From: a virus
Length of the DNA stretch: 62,634 bases
Strand: one strand, 5' to 3'
Virus record (IMG/VR): IMGVR_UViG_3300028298_000008
Location: 1-62,634 of that record
Of this stretch, positions 16,152 to 25,440 are shown piece by piece; the stretch's first letter is position 1, and each line of letters begins with the position of its first letter. Both the position numbers and the translations under genes were made by a program. The notes beneath the pieces were generated by a model, which saw only the letters and a list, made by a program, of their open reading frames with translations, was not told the DNA's origin and searched no databases.

Positions 16152-16939
16152 AATACCCATTTGATTACTGTATAATTGCTATAAATGAGGTGAAACCTTT
16201 TGTAAAACTTCAGCTGGAGAGTCTGGTCAAACCTAATCCAAGATTCAACATTGCTGGAGGATGCTCTTATAAGGACTTTGCCTCTTTTCATATTGTTGAT
16301 AAAGGCACAAAAGATGGAGTTGTGGATTATTGCAAAAAAACGATTCCGTCCATTGTAATCCATGAATTGGATTACTACTCTCCACAAAACAAAAATTGTA
16401 GTGTGCGAGATTCTTTCTGGCAATGGGATTTAGCTTATTCTATTCAACACGCCATCGAAAATTGTGGAACCTCAGATTGGATTTTGATAATGCATCCAGA
16501 CATTGTGTATTGGGATTCAAAAAAGTATTTCGATGGATTGTGGGGAATGACTGGAAACGATGTTGGTCAAGTATGGGAAGGGGGGGTTATTCTTACTAAT
16601 AGAGAAGCCTATTATCAATCCCATTTAGGATTTTGGCCATTGTTCGAATCCACCATATACACAAATAAAGAAACAAATGCAAAATATCTTATCCACAACC
16701 GTGATGAAAGGAAACAAGAGGATTCTCTTCGTATTCAAGGAATAGAAGCAGGGGAGCTTTTCTTAATTGAATTACTTCTTTTAGGCTGGAGAACACCAAT
16801 AGTCCCTTATAAAATTTCCAGAAATAAAGAGCACACAGCCCAAAGCACAGGTCATGATATTGGCCCTGCACAAGCTGAATTGTGGAACAACAAGATTAAT
16901 CTTTTAAAGGAACGATTGGCTTATTATGGAGGCGTGTAA
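16148..16939 (+). CDS. GT-A glycosyltransferase-like protein
   Basis: 263 residues, ATGA-coupled to its neighbours. An N-terminal strand DYCIIAINE, a VDKGTKDGV segment resembling the GT2 D-x-GS-x-DG, and DWILIMHPDIVYWD with a DxD-like HPDI suggest a GT2-type nucleotide-sugar fold. The C-terminal third is diverged, with no recognised catalytic base. Probably part of the same glycan pathway. Confidence 0.55.
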   Translation: MKYPFDYCIIAINEVKPFVKLQLESLVKPNPRFNIAGGCSYKDFASFHIVDKGTKDGVVDYCKKTIPSIVIHELDYYSPQNKNCSVRDSFWQWDLAYSIQHAIENCGTSDWILIMHPDIVYWDSKKYFDGLWGMTGNDVGQVWEGGVILTNREAYYQSHLGFWPLFESTIYTNKETNAKYLIHNRDERKQEDSLRIQGIEAGELFLIELLLLGWRTPIVPYKISRNKEHTAQSTGHDIGPAQAELWNNKINLLKERLAYYGGV

Positions 16940-17586
16940 TGAGTGAAGGCGTATATAGAATCACTCAGGAATTTGAAGAAGCTTTGGCCAGATACACAGG
17001 GTCTGCTTATGCTGTTACAATTGATAATCAAAGCAATGCTTTATTTCTTGCTCTAATATACACTGGTATAGAGGGAAAGGTAATAACTATCCCTTCAAGA
17101 ACATATCCTTCCGTCCCTTGTGCAATAATACATGCTGGAGGAAAGGTCAAATTTTATGCATCTGAAAAGGGCACTTTAAAAGGAGAGTACCAGCTCGTTG
17201 GCTCGAATGTATGGGATTCTGCTTTACGATTTACACATAATATGTATAGACCAGGACAATTACAATGCCTGTCGTTTACTGGTCCTTATAAACACTTGAA
17301 GCTTGGAAAAGGAGGAGCGATTCTAACGGACAATGTTGATGCTTGGCGATGGCTTAAAAGAGCCAGGTTTTCTGGAAGAAGAGAATGCTCCTACCATGAA
17401 GATCATTTTGATATGCTGGGATGGAATTATTATCTTATGCCAGAGATAGCAGCCAGAGGATTGTTGTTGATGAATCAATTTTATGATATAGAAGGAAATC
17501 CAAAGAATAACGATGATCTTGAGCTTCCTTATCCTGATCTTAGCAAATTTTCAATTTACACAGATTCCAATAGGACAGAAAAATGA
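16939..17586 (+). CDS. Short DegT/DnrJ/EryC1/StrS aminotransferase-like protein
   Basis: 215 residues, about 60% of the ~370 usual for the family. The N-terminal start (RITQEFEEALARYTGSAYAV), IDNQSNALFLAL and PSRTYPSVPCAIIHAG match PLP-dependent sugar aminotransferases. PYKHLKLGKGGAIL holds the expected PLP lysine. The C-terminal small domain is shortened to ~60 residues. ATGA-linked to the methyltransferase that follows. It may still make an amino-sugar precursor, or be a truncated form. Confidence 0.7.
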   Translation: MSEGVYRITQEFEEALARYTGSAYAVTIDNQSNALFLALIYTGIEGKVITIPSRTYPSVPCAIIHAGGKVKFYASEKGTLKGEYQLVGSNVWDSALRFTHNMYRPGQLQCLSFTGPYKHLKLGKGGAILTDNVDAWRWLKRARFSGRRECSYHEDHFDMLGWNYYLMPEIAARGLLLMNQFYDIEGNPKNNDDLELPYPDLSKFSIYTDSNRTEK

Positions 17587-18179
17587 CATTTGAAGAATGC
17601 TTACTCTTATGGAAAGAATTTGAAGGTCAAACAGATCCTACAGAAGGGGTTGAATTGTATAATGCTGTTATAAATACGCCTCCTGGCGCCGTTGTGGAAG
17701 TAGGCTCTGCTTCAGGTGGTACTACTATCATCTTAATAAAAGCTGCGGAACTTGTTGGCAAAATGGTTTATTCCATTGATATTTATCCAGAAGAGTTAGA
17801 AGGGAAAGCCCTGCATTGTCCTCCTGGATTAATGAGGGCATTAAAGGACAAATTCAAAAAGAATATCTTAAATGGTGATTATAAAAACATCATCCAATTC
17901 AATACAGACGTAAAAGGAAGTATTAGCAAATTGCCTAAAGAACTCTCCGTTGTGTTTATTGATGGGTGCCATGAGTTTTCTTTCGTTCAAGAGGAGTTTA
18001 ATCTGCTTTATCCATTAGTGATTGCTGGAGGATGGATTTTCATTCACGATACGACATGGGAACTTGGTCAAATATCTCTCACAGAAGAAACGGCTTTAAA
18101 ACAAGTTTGGCATAGAATCAACAAGGAATTGTTTTCAGAAATAAAAAAGGAAGGATCCATGTTCTGCGGAAGGAAATGA
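17583..18179 (+). CDS. Class I SAM methyltransferase (Methyltransf_24-like)
   Basis: 198 residues. Motif I VVEVGSASGGTT near 37-48, acidic loop SIDIYPEE, and FIDGCHEF with a later FIHDTTW strand. This is the same broad family as the genes at 14749 and 22765. It ends one base before the WbqC-like gene. Confidence 0.7.
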   Translation: MTFEECLLLWKEFEGQTDPTEGVELYNAVINTPPGAVVEVGSASGGTTIILIKAAELVGKMVYSIDIYPEELEGKALHCPPGLMRALKDKFKKNILNGDYKNIIQFNTDVKGSISKLPKELSVVFIDGCHEFSFVQEEFNLLYPLVIAGGWIFIHDTTWELGQISLTEETALKQVWHRINKELFSEIKKEGSMFCGRK

Positions 18180-18180
18180 C

Positions 18181-18894
18181 ATGAAACTTGGAATAATGCA
18201 ACCTTATTTTTTGCCTTATATTGGTTATTTTCAATTAATGAATGCTGTTGATGAATTTGTTATTTATGACAACATTCAATACACAAAGAAGGGCTGGATA
18301 AATAGGAACAGAATCTTGGTGAATGGTAAAGCCAGTTACATTACTCTGCCTATCAAGAAAGATTCTGACCATTTGAATATAGTAGAGAGACGATTGGCTG
18401 ATGATGGAAAGGAAAGGATAAAACTGATTCGTAGAATAGACAATTTATATCACAAAGCTCCGAAGTTTAAATCAGTCTTTCCTTTAATCGAGGCGATCAT
18501 ATTGTTTAACACCAATAATTTATTTGGGTTTTTGCTCCATTCTCTCTATCAAACAAAATTCTATTTAGGAATATTAACTCCTCTTGTAATATCCTCAACG
18601 ATTACTATTGATCATTCTTTAAAGTCTGAGGAAAAAGTTATTAGTATCTGTAGGAGCAGAGAAGCAAAAATTTATATAAATGCCATAGGAGGAACCAGCT
18701 TATACAAAAAAGAAAATTTTGAGAAGGAAAGAATTGCTTTGAGGTTTATAAAGTCTGATCATATCGAATACAAACAGTTTGATAATCCATTCATGCCTGC
18801 TCTTTCTATAATAGATGTTATGATGTTCAACCCAAGAGAAAAAATAGCTGAGTATTTGTCCAAATACACATTGATCGGAGCAGATAATGAGTAA
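18181..18894 (+). CDS. WbqC-like protein
   Basis: 237 residues. The opening MQPYFLPYIGYFQLMNAVDEFV and YDNIQYTKKGWINRNRI are hallmarks of the WbqC family, found in O-antigen and capsule gene clusters; its reaction is not well established. A central ITLPIKKD and the C-terminal L-IDV-MMFN region also match. The presence of this gene strongly supports a surface-polysaccharide context. Confidence 0.82.
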   Translation: MKLGIMQPYFLPYIGYFQLMNAVDEFVIYDNIQYTKKGWINRNRILVNGKASYITLPIKKDSDHLNIVERRLADDGKERIKLIRRIDNLYHKAPKFKSVFPLIEAIILFNTNNLFGFLLHSLYQTKFYLGILTPLVISSTITIDHSLKSEEKVISICRSREAKIYINAIGGTSLYKKENFEKERIALRFIKSDHIEYKQFDNPFMPALSIIDVMMFNPREKIAEYLSKYTLIGADNE

Positions 18895-20188
18895 ACCTAC
18901 CCTGCTGATTAATTTGTCCATAGCAAAAGAATCTACCACACAAAACTTCGTGATGCCCATAGGTATTTTATCATTAATTTCTTATCTTATCTCTCAAGGA
19001 GAGCATGTAGATTTTATAGATTTGAATGTGGACAAAGATGTTGATAAACGTCTAAATGAAGAACCAGAAATAGTCGGACTGAGTGTTATGGTGGCTGGGC
19101 AATTCAATCAGGCATACGAGATTTGTAAAAAAATAAAGCAAAGAAACACCAAAACATTAACAGTAATGGGAGGCGCACACGTTTCCCAGTTTTCCAAAGA
19201 CATAAAGAAAAATTGTAAAGAGGTTGACTTTGTTATAGAAGGAGAAGGAGAAAATAAGTTACTGAATTTAATTAGAAATGGATTAGTAAATCAAGCTGCA
19301 TACATAAAAGACCTTGACAACCTGCCTTGGCCAGCATATCATCTATTAAACTTTAAGGACTATAGAAGAGATTACTCCACTTGGAACAACCCATACAATG
19401 CAGATTTAGGAATCCGAGTTCCTATTATTACAAGCAGAGGTTGCCCAAAAGGATGTAATTTCTGTTCAGTCAAAAACCATATGGGCACAAAATATCGGTA
19501 CATGAACAGCTACAACGTCGTTAATCTACTTCAATGGCTGCATGAGAAGTATGGAGTAATATATTTTGCCTTTTATGATGCCAATTTTTCGTGCAAGCCA
19601 AATAGAATCATAGAAATCTGCAACGAGATAAAACGAAGAGGGCTGAAATTTTATTTGGATCTTCCAACAGGAATACCAATAGATAGATTTGCAATCCCTT
19701 TAATTGAAGCTCTTGTAGAAGTTGGATTAATCCGCATCACATTATCGGTAGAATCAGGGGACTCTGTTATTCGTAATAAAGTTATGAAGAAACATTCAAA
19801 CCAAAATGATATTTTTGCCATAATTGATGCTATTCACAAATACAAACATCTCTACTTACTGACTGATTTCATAATAGGTATGCCTGAAGATACAGCAGGG
19901 TCTTTAAACAACACCTGTGATTTAGTATCCTCTTTAAATGTAGATGATATAACTATATCAATTGCCACTCCATATCCAGGAACACCTTTATACGATCAAT
20001 GTATTAAAGACAATTTATTCTTACCAGAAATAAATCCTCAAGATTTTTATAAAGATGAGGAATACTCCCATTCTAATATCAACAGGTTCACTATCAAACC
20101 ATATGCCATGACCAGAGAAGAATTGATTTTTTATAGAGATAAAATGCTATCATTAAAAGAGAGGAAGTTATGTACAACAAAGACATAA
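18887..20188 (+). CDS. B12-binding-type radical SAM protein
   Basis: 433 residues. Residues 1-135 look like a cobalamin-binding domain (GILSLISYLISQGE, GLSVMVAGQ, VMGGAHVS, VIEGEGE), then SRGCPKGCNFCS gives the [4Fe-4S] CxxxCxxC at Cys 186, 190 and 193. The rest is a radical SAM TIM barrel (TLSVESGD, TDFIIGMPED). The family methylates or rearranges unactivated carbons. Overlaps both neighbours by 8-19 bp. Confidence 0.85.
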   Translation: MSKPTLLINLSIAKESTTQNFVMPIGILSLISYLISQGEHVDFIDLNVDKDVDKRLNEEPEIVGLSVMVAGQFNQAYEICKKIKQRNTKTLTVMGGAHVSQFSKDIKKNCKEVDFVIEGEGENKLLNLIRNGLVNQAAYIKDLDNLPWPAYHLLNFKDYRRDYSTWNNPYNADLGIRVPIITSRGCPKGCNFCSVKNHMGTKYRYMNSYNVVNLLQWLHEKYGVIYFAFYDANFSCKPNRIIEICNEIKRRGLKFYLDLPTGIPIDRFAIPLIEALVEVGLIRITLSVESGDSVIRNKVMKKHSNQNDIFAIIDAIHKYKHLYLLTDFIIGMPEDTAGSLNNTCDLVSSLNVDDITISIATPYPGTPLYDQCIKDNLFLPEINPQDFYKDEEYSHSNINRFTIKPYAMTREELIFYRDKMLSLKERKLCTTKT

Positions 20189-20577
20189 TAAATTTAATGT
20201 ATATAGAACAAGGATGTATTCCAAATATTGATGAATACCTAACAAAAATACTAAACCACGCCTCCTTCATTATTGATTACGATGAAAAAATATGCCGGGG
20301 ATTTATAGCCTATTATTGCAATAAGAACCTTGCGAAAGTATACATAACTATGGTTCTTGTAAGGGCGCAATATAGAGGATTAGGAATAGGCAAAGGATTA
20401 GTGGAATTCGTTCTAAACACTACACAACGGAACAAAGAATTCCTATCTTGCGAGCTTGAAGTGGATGATAAAAATGAGGTTGCTTACAATATGTACAAAT
20501 CAATGGGTTTTAAAATAACAAAAATCACTCCAGATAAGACACAAATGGAGAAAAGATACAATCAGGAGGAAATATGA
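20170..20577 (+). CDS. GNAT-family N-acetyltransferase
   Basis: 135 residues. The acetyl-CoA loop RAQYRGLGIGKGL at 65-77 contains the R-G-x-G-x-G pattern, followed by CELEVDDKNEVAYNMYKSMGF, the usual fourth-strand/C-terminal motif. Within the island it could acetylate an amino sugar. Starts inside the end of the radical SAM gene. Confidence 0.8.
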   Translation: MYNKDIINLMYIEQGCIPNIDEYLTKILNHASFIIDYDEKICRGFIAYYCNKNLAKVYITMVLVRAQYRGLGIGKGLVEFVLNTTQRNKEFLSCELEVDDKNEVAYNMYKSMGFKITKITPDKTQMEKRYNQEEI

Positions 20578-21509
20578 AAGAAGAAACGTACACATCGACA
20601 GGACTCAAAATTCTTCATCATCCCGATGCGCTGAGATTAGCACAGAAAAAGATGGCTAAACCAATATCTTTGCAAATCTCTCCGACTTCCCGATGTAATT
20701 TAAGCTGTGTTTTCTGCTCCAATGTTAATAGAGGAAAAGACGAACAGTTGCCCTTTGATGTTATCAAAACTCTTCTACGACGACTTTGTTATTTAGGAGC
20801 GAAGACCGTTGAATGGACAGGGGGTGGAGACCCAACATTATACCCCGAAATCAACGAAGTGATTGATATAGCCTATTCTATGGGTTTAAAACAAGGATTT
20901 ATTACAAATGGGGTAGCTGTGGCTAAGAATCTTAAAAGAACATCATTAAAGCATCTTCATTGGTTGAGAATTTCCTTAAACTGCCTGGACTATGTTGATG
21001 ATATTGAAATACCAAAAATTAAAGGGACGTTAGGATTCAGCTATGTCATGAATACAGAGACGTGCCCAAACACAATCAAAAAGCTCATAGAGTATGGGAA
21101 GAAGCACAAACCTGCGTATATCCGAATTGTTCCGAATTGCCTTGCCACAGACGAAGAGCAGCTTTATAATAACAAAGTGCTTTCGGAAATGGTTGATGAC
21201 TGGGGACATCCTTTCTTTTATCAAGCGAAACTGTTTGAAAGACCTGAGCGATGTTGGTGGGGGTATTTTAAACCCTTTGTCCTTCATGATGGATGGGTCT
21301 ACCGCTGTTCCTCTGTTGTATTGAATCTTGACGCTGAGCGTAAATTTGATGAGAAATATAGATGGTGTACTGTTGAAGAACTTCCTGATATGTACCTATC
21401 AAAAATGATTCCATTCGATCCCGAACCGTGTTCACATTGTGTATTTTCCAATCAAAATAATTTAATTGATGGAGTTGTTAATCCTAATGGACAAGAAGAT
21501 TTCATATAA
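20574..21509 (+). CDS. Radical SAM protein with C-terminal Cys-rich end
   Basis: 311 residues. SRCNLSCVFC gives CxxxCxxC at Cys 41, 45 and 48; TGGGDPTLYPEI is the glycine-rich SAM-contact motif. The C-terminus carries further Cys (RCWWG, YRCSSV, PCSHCVF) that could hold an auxiliary cluster. Substrate unknown. Its 3' end overlaps an HNH endonuclease gene by 23 bp. Confidence 0.82.
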   Translation: MKEETYTSTGLKILHHPDALRLAQKKMAKPISLQISPTSRCNLSCVFCSNVNRGKDEQLPFDVIKTLLRRLCYLGAKTVEWTGGGDPTLYPEINEVIDIAYSMGLKQGFITNGVAVAKNLKRTSLKHLHWLRISLNCLDYVDDIEIPKIKGTLGFSYVMNTETCPNTIKKLIEYGKKHKPAYIRIVPNCLATDEEQLYNNKVLSEMVDDWGHPFFYQAKLFERPERCWWGYFKPFVLHDGWVYRCSSVVLNLDAERKFDEKYRWCTVEELPDMYLSKMIPFDPEPCSHCVFSNQNNLIDGVVNPNGQEDFI

Positions 21510-22032
21510 AATAAGAACAAAATTTGACCCGAATGAAATCCTTATCGAGGGTCTTATTTGCAGGATGAAATTATACAACTCCAAGAATGAAGAGATAGCA
21601 GAAACGATCTTTGATATACAGCATATTAAAAAAATAGGTGCTCTTAAATGGTATTTGTGTAAAACAGGATATGCTACCAATTTAAAAACAAGAAAGAGAA
21701 TGCATCAACTGATCCTGCCTTGCCCCAGAGGAGTTGAGGTAGACCATAAAGACAGAAATAAACTTAATAATAAAAGAAACAATTTACGATATGCTTCAAA
21801 ATCACAGCAAGGACAAAATAGAGGTCCAAATAGAAACAGTCAATCAGGAATAAAAGGAGTATGGGAACTTCCAAATGGGAAATGGTCTTCTCAAATCACC
21901 TGTAATAAGAAAAGATATGTCCTGGGGGATTTCTTAACAAAAGAGGAGGCTGCCCAAGCTTATAATGAAAAGGCTCTCTTACTCTTTGGAAAATTTGCAA
22001 GTGTAAATAAAGAAGGAGGACATAATGAATAA
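21487..22032 (+). CDS. HNH-AP2 homing endonuclease (copy 2)
   Basis: 181 residues from an ATG at 21487; earlier in-frame starts at 21466 and 21469 are possible. It has the PNEI-LIEG-x-ICR-KLYN block shared with the other copies, an HNH core (RMHQLIL, VDHKDRNKLNN) and an AP2 domain (SGIKGVWEL to GKFASV). It lacks the N-terminal zinc finger of copies 1 and 3. It overlaps the end of the radical SAM gene, suggesting insertion right at that 3' end. Confidence 0.82.
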   Translation: MDKKISYKIRTKFDPNEILIEGLICRMKLYNSKNEEIAETIFDIQHIKKIGALKWYLCKTGYATNLKTRKRMHQLILPCPRGVEVDHKDRNKLNNKRNNLRYASKSQQGQNRGPNRNSQSGIKGVWELPNGKWSSQITCNKKRYVLGDFLTKEEAAQAYNEKALLLFGKFASVNKEGGHNE

Positions 22033-22207
22033 AAAGTTTGATCAATTACTACAACGGATTCCTTTTTACAAACTTAACTTTCTGTCTGGTTTCTCAAAGA
22101 AAGTTTATTTCTCTTCGCATAAACCTCATCAAGGAGAACAAGAAAAAGCGAGACGAAGGAAACAGATTGAAAAGGGAATGCTAAAGGTGGACAGAGGAAA
22201 GACTTAA
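22025..22207 (+). CDS. Small basic hypothetical protein
   Basis: 60 residues, strongly basic in the C-terminal half (EKARRRKQIEKG). Starts in an 8-bp overlap with the endonuclease (GAAGGAGG upstream) and its stop overlaps the next ATG. Unknown. Confidence 0.5.
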   Translation: MNKKFDQLLQRIPFYKLNFLSGFSKKVYFSSHKPHQGEQEKARRRKQIEKGMLKVDRGKT

Positions 22208-22530
22208 TGGTGAATCACAACTACAGACAGAAACATCCTACTTTAGGATGGGGAGATCATACTGGAGGATTCTTCTATATTCCAGAGAAGAATCTCAGAG
22301 TGATTGTATCAAATGGGTATGGATGGGACCACATATCTGTCTCCTTAATAAATCGTTGTCCGACATGGGAGGAAATGGACTTTGTAAAGAGGACGTTTTT
22401 TAAAGACGATGAAGTGGTTATCCAAATCCACCCTGCAATCAAAGATCATAAAAACGTAATGCCTTATTGTCTTCACTTATGGAGACCACAAAGAGAAATT
22501 GTGCCATTACCACCAAAATGGATGATATAA
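22207..22530 (+). CDS. DUF7694-like phage protein
   Basis: 107 residues. The series LRVIVSNGYGWDHISVSL, NRCPTWEEMDFVK and PYCLHLWRP is one I recognise from a widespread phage/bacterial domain of unknown function (recalled as DUF7694). No mechanism is known. Confidence 0.7.
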   Translation: MVNHNYRQKHPTLGWGDHTGGFFYIPEKNLRVIVSNGYGWDHISVSLINRCPTWEEMDFVKRTFFKDDEVVIQIHPAIKDHKNVMPYCLHLWRPQREIVPLPPKWMI

Positions 22531-22545
22531 AAAGGAGGTCTACTG

Positions 22546-22752
22546 ATGAAAAAAGAAATTGCTCTATGTAAATCTTTGTTAAAGAAAATCTCTACATCAT
22601 ACAAAATTATTGCCAAGGAAAGCGATAAACTCAGAGTTATTTATGATAATCTTGAAGCTGTTTTGAACTCCATAGAGTCGGCACAAGAAAATTTCGCCCG
22701 TGGCGTTGAAGAAATAGAACAAGGATTAGATGAAATAAGCCAATACTTATAA
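22546..22752 (+). CDS. Small coiled-coil protein
   Basis: 68 residues, one long amphipathic helix with heptad spacing and an acidic C-terminus; AAAGGAGG upstream. May oligomerise; function unknown. Confidence 0.55.
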   Translation: MKKEIALCKSLLKKISTSYKIIAKESDKLRVIYDNLEAVLNSIESAQENFARGVEEIEQGLDEISQYL

Positions 22753-22764
22753 AGGAGGTTATTA

Positions 22765-23523
22765 ATGTTTATTGTCACAAAAGAATGGTTGAAGCAAAAC
22801 TATGGAAGTAAGGATCAGTATCAAGAAGCGGACTCCGCAAAATGGCTCAATCGGTATGGACAGAAGGTGACGCCAGAGCTTATTGAAGAATGGAAAGTGT
22901 GGAAGCATTTGATAGAATATCAAGTGAACACACTCGACATTGTTCCCAAAGCTTTGGCAATGATCGGGCAGTCTTACAGGTCTGAATTAGAAGCCCATCG
23001 TCTGATCAATCTGATGAGAGTTCCTCTCGCCACATCTTATGAAGAAGCGTTATCTGTAGCACACCCAAGTTCAATTCTTGAACTTGGTGTTGGTGGGGAT
23101 TCTGCTATCAGCACAGCGGTGTTCTTATGCTATGTTGAATGGATGAAAGGGGCATTAAACTCTGTGGACATCAATCCTCTTGGCAAAACATGGGAGAGAT
23201 ATGGAAAGTTCACAGAGCTATGGAGATTCAAACAGATTCCGGCTGAAGATTATCTTTCCACATGCATAAAGATGGGGTATCGATTTGATCTGGTGTTTAT
23301 TGACACCTCTCATTCCTACGAGCCAACAATTAAAGAGATGTCATTGGCTTCTGAGATCACAAATACTATATTGATGGATGATGCCTTGTTTGAAGGCAAC
23401 GAGCCAGACAGGCTGAAAGGAGGGGTAAAGAAAGCAATAGCGGATTGGATGTTTGCTTTTGAAGACGAGTGGACAAAAACAGATTTCTGGAATGGCATGA
23501 CCATTCTATTACAACGAAAATAA
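22765..23523 (+). CDS. Class I SAM methyltransferase-like protein
   Basis: 252 residues with AAAGGAGG upstream. A ~100-residue helical N-terminus is followed by motif I SILELGVGGDSA near 103-114, SVDINPLG, and FIDTSHSYE, as in Methyltransf_24/class I sugar methyltransferases. It is flanked downstream by an endonuclease gene. Confidence 0.68.
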   Translation: MFIVTKEWLKQNYGSKDQYQEADSAKWLNRYGQKVTPELIEEWKVWKHLIEYQVNTLDIVPKALAMIGQSYRSELEAHRLINLMRVPLATSYEEALSVAHPSSILELGVGGDSAISTAVFLCYVEWMKGALNSVDINPLGKTWERYGKFTELWRFKQIPAEDYLSTCIKMGYRFDLVFIDTSHSYEPTIKEMSLASEITNTILMDDALFEGNEPDRLKGGVKKAIADWMFAFEDEWTKTDFWNGMTILLQRK

Positions 23524-23535
23524 CAGGAGGTTTTA

Positions 23536-24189
23536 ATGAAGAAAGGAGGAGAGATAATAAAATGCAAAGTAAAAGGATGCCCTTCTAAAAAGAGAAGTTT
23601 AACAGGGTTTTGCGCTCGTCATTATTGGCAGATTAAAAACTTTGGTGTGATTAAAGGAAATCCAAAGCAATCTCTTAAAACCCCTAATGAGTTTATTATG
23701 GAAGGAAGTATTTGTAGAATTAAACTTTATAATAGGTTAGGAGAAGAGATTGCTGAGGCCATAATAGATGCAGAGGATTACTCTAAGGTAAAAGGTTATA
23801 AATGGGGAATTCAAAGCCCTAAAGGACATGTAAAAACCTATTTAAAAGGGAAAAACAAAGGACTTGCTAACATAGTTTTGGGAAAGGATTCCTCCAGACA
23901 AGTCCAAATTGATCACAAAGACAGAAACCCATTGAATAACAAAAAAGACAATCTAAGATTCTGTTCTCATAAACAAAATGGTTGGAATCGTGGTCCTAAC
24001 AAAAACAATTCCTCAGGATTAAAGGGAATCAGTAGATGTAAAAATAAGTGGAGAGTTATGATACAAAGACAAAATAATAAACCCATTTACTCAAAAACTT
24101 TTGATTCCAAGGAATTAGCAGTGGAAGCTTACAATCAAAAAATAGTAGAAATTCAAGGCCGATTTGCCTATACAAATCCAACAAAATAA
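23536..24189 (+). CDS. HNH-AP2 homing endonuclease (copy 3)
   Basis: 217 residues, CAGGAGG upstream. N-terminal zinc finger (Cys 10, Cys 15, Cys 26, His 29); the shared PNEF-IMEG-x-ICR-KLYN block; HNH core with QIDHKDRNPLNN; C-terminal AP2 domain (SGLKGISR to GRFAYTN). It lies cleanly between the methyltransferase and the next glycosyltransferase. Confidence 0.85.
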   Translation: MKKGGEIIKCKVKGCPSKKRSLTGFCARHYWQIKNFGVIKGNPKQSLKTPNEFIMEGSICRIKLYNRLGEEIAEAIIDAEDYSKVKGYKWGIQSPKGHVKTYLKGKNKGLANIVLGKDSSRQVQIDHKDRNPLNNKKDNLRFCSHKQNGWNRGPNKNNSSGLKGISRCKNKWRVMIQRQNNKPIYSKTFDSKELAVEAYNQKIVEIQGRFAYTNPTK

Positions 24190-24200
24190 GGAGTATTATT

Positions 24201-25217
24201 ATGTTAAAAAAAATAGCTATAGGCCTCACCCACGGCCATTGCCCAAAATGGCTTCAGACCTGCATTCATTCTCTGAAGCGGTATTACAACGAAGTTGGAA
24301 TGGACATCTATGTAGCCTGCTCATGGCCAGGGCATCCAAGCATCAAAGCTTTGACGGAAACTCCTCTCGGAGAAAATGTCACCCTGATTGATTGTGAACG
24401 AAGAAAGCACAGCCACGCAACAGGGCTTGAAGAAATTCTTGAACTCATTTGGGATAAGGATTATGATTTCTTCTTCACCTGTGAAACAGATTGCCGAGCA
24501 ATGAAGGACGGCTGGCTTGACTGGTTCCACAAGTATTTGCTGATGAGCAGTCATTTCGGAATTGCCGGCTTCTATTGGGATGAAGGAACAAATCATCAGA
24601 ACATCAATGCCTCCGGAACACTATACAGAATGGGGATGCTGAAACGCTACCATCAGGAATGTCGGGACAATAATGAAGGCATGTTTTGGCACCCAAGAGG
24701 CAATCGACACGATACAGAAATGGGGATGGATCCATCAATCAAAGACGTTGTCGGCTGTTTCGCCGAAACACGGGGAATCAAAGACCCTACAGACCCACAG
24801 AAAGAGATCATCATGCGCGGCGTTCCTCAGGCCTCTTGGTTTGAACCTGGCCAATGGTTGTATGCTCGCCTCCAAGCAGAGTGGGGGGAGGTAAGAGTGC
24901 CTTGCGATCATATTTATCTCCACACTCCAGGACAGCCAAGTGTCTACACACCAGAAGGAACATACTACGGAGGCAAAAAAGATCCGTACTTCATTCACTA
25001 TTGGGGAGGGACTCGGTGCTATGATTTCCTCAAACATCCAGTCAATGACAATTTCGTGAAGAATGGATCACCATGGTGGATCAAGCGGGAAGATGCCGTT
25101 TGGAGAGAAGAAGTTCCTGAAGAATACCGGCAGATCGTTCACCAGCTCAACATTGAAGCAAATGTAGAGCAGAAGATGAGGGAGAATCTTGGAATCTTTG
25201 TTCCGGAGGCTATGTAA
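24201..25217 (+). CDS. GT-A glycosyltransferase-like protein
   Basis: 338 residues. N-terminal KIAIGLTHGHCPKWLQTCIHSL is a GT2-type first strand and helix, and DYDFFFTCETDCRAMKDGW carries a DxD-like Glu-Thr-Asp. The second half is Trp/Tyr-rich (WFEPGQWLYARLQ, YFIHYWGGTR) and unlike standard enzymes. This DNA is slightly more GC-rich and uses fewer AT-ending codons than its neighbours, which could mean separate acquisition. Ends at a TAATG overlap. Confidence 0.65.
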   Translation: MLKKIAIGLTHGHCPKWLQTCIHSLKRYYNEVGMDIYVACSWPGHPSIKALTETPLGENVTLIDCERRKHSHATGLEEILELIWDKDYDFFFTCETDCRAMKDGWLDWFHKYLLMSSHFGIAGFYWDEGTNHQNINASGTLYRMGMLKRYHQECRDNNEGMFWHPRGNRHDTEMGMDPSIKDVVGCFAETRGIKDPTDPQKEIIMRGVPQASWFEPGQWLYARLQAEWGEVRVPCDHIYLHTPGQPSVYTPEGTYYGGKKDPYFIHYWGGTRCYDFLKHPVNDNFVKNGSPWWIKREDAVWREEVPEEYRQIVHQLNIEANVEQKMRENLGIFVPEAM

Positions 25218-25426
25218 TGTTTTTTGGCAAAACAACGGAGGTCGTTAAACTCCTTATTGATAATCCTAAACACATTATGGTTGTCCCTTCTAAAAAAGTG
25301 CGAAGGAGAATCATAAAGCTGTTCAAATTGCCTGTGAGTGTGTCCAGACGTATTAAGACTCCTCCTTGTCCGGACACCACGTTAGAGGGTCGATGTTTTT
25401 ATTGGTTTGATGAACCACTGGAGTGA
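25217..25426 (+). CDS. Small basic hypothetical protein
   Basis: 69 residues, Lys/Arg-rich middle, one Cys pair near the C-terminus. Start overlaps the previous stop by one base (TAATG). No family recognised. Confidence 0.5.
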   Translation: MFFGKTTEVVKLLIDNPKHIMVVPSKKVRRRIIKLFKLPVSVSRRIKTPPCPDTTLEGRCFYWFDEPLE

Positions 25427-25440
25427 GGAAAGGATATATT

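Noticed and set aside
13500-24200. Diversity-generating retroelement driving fibre variation
   Set aside because: No reverse transcriptase with the YxDD motif and no template/variable repeat pair was found; the repeats in the fibre gene are in-frame protein repeats.
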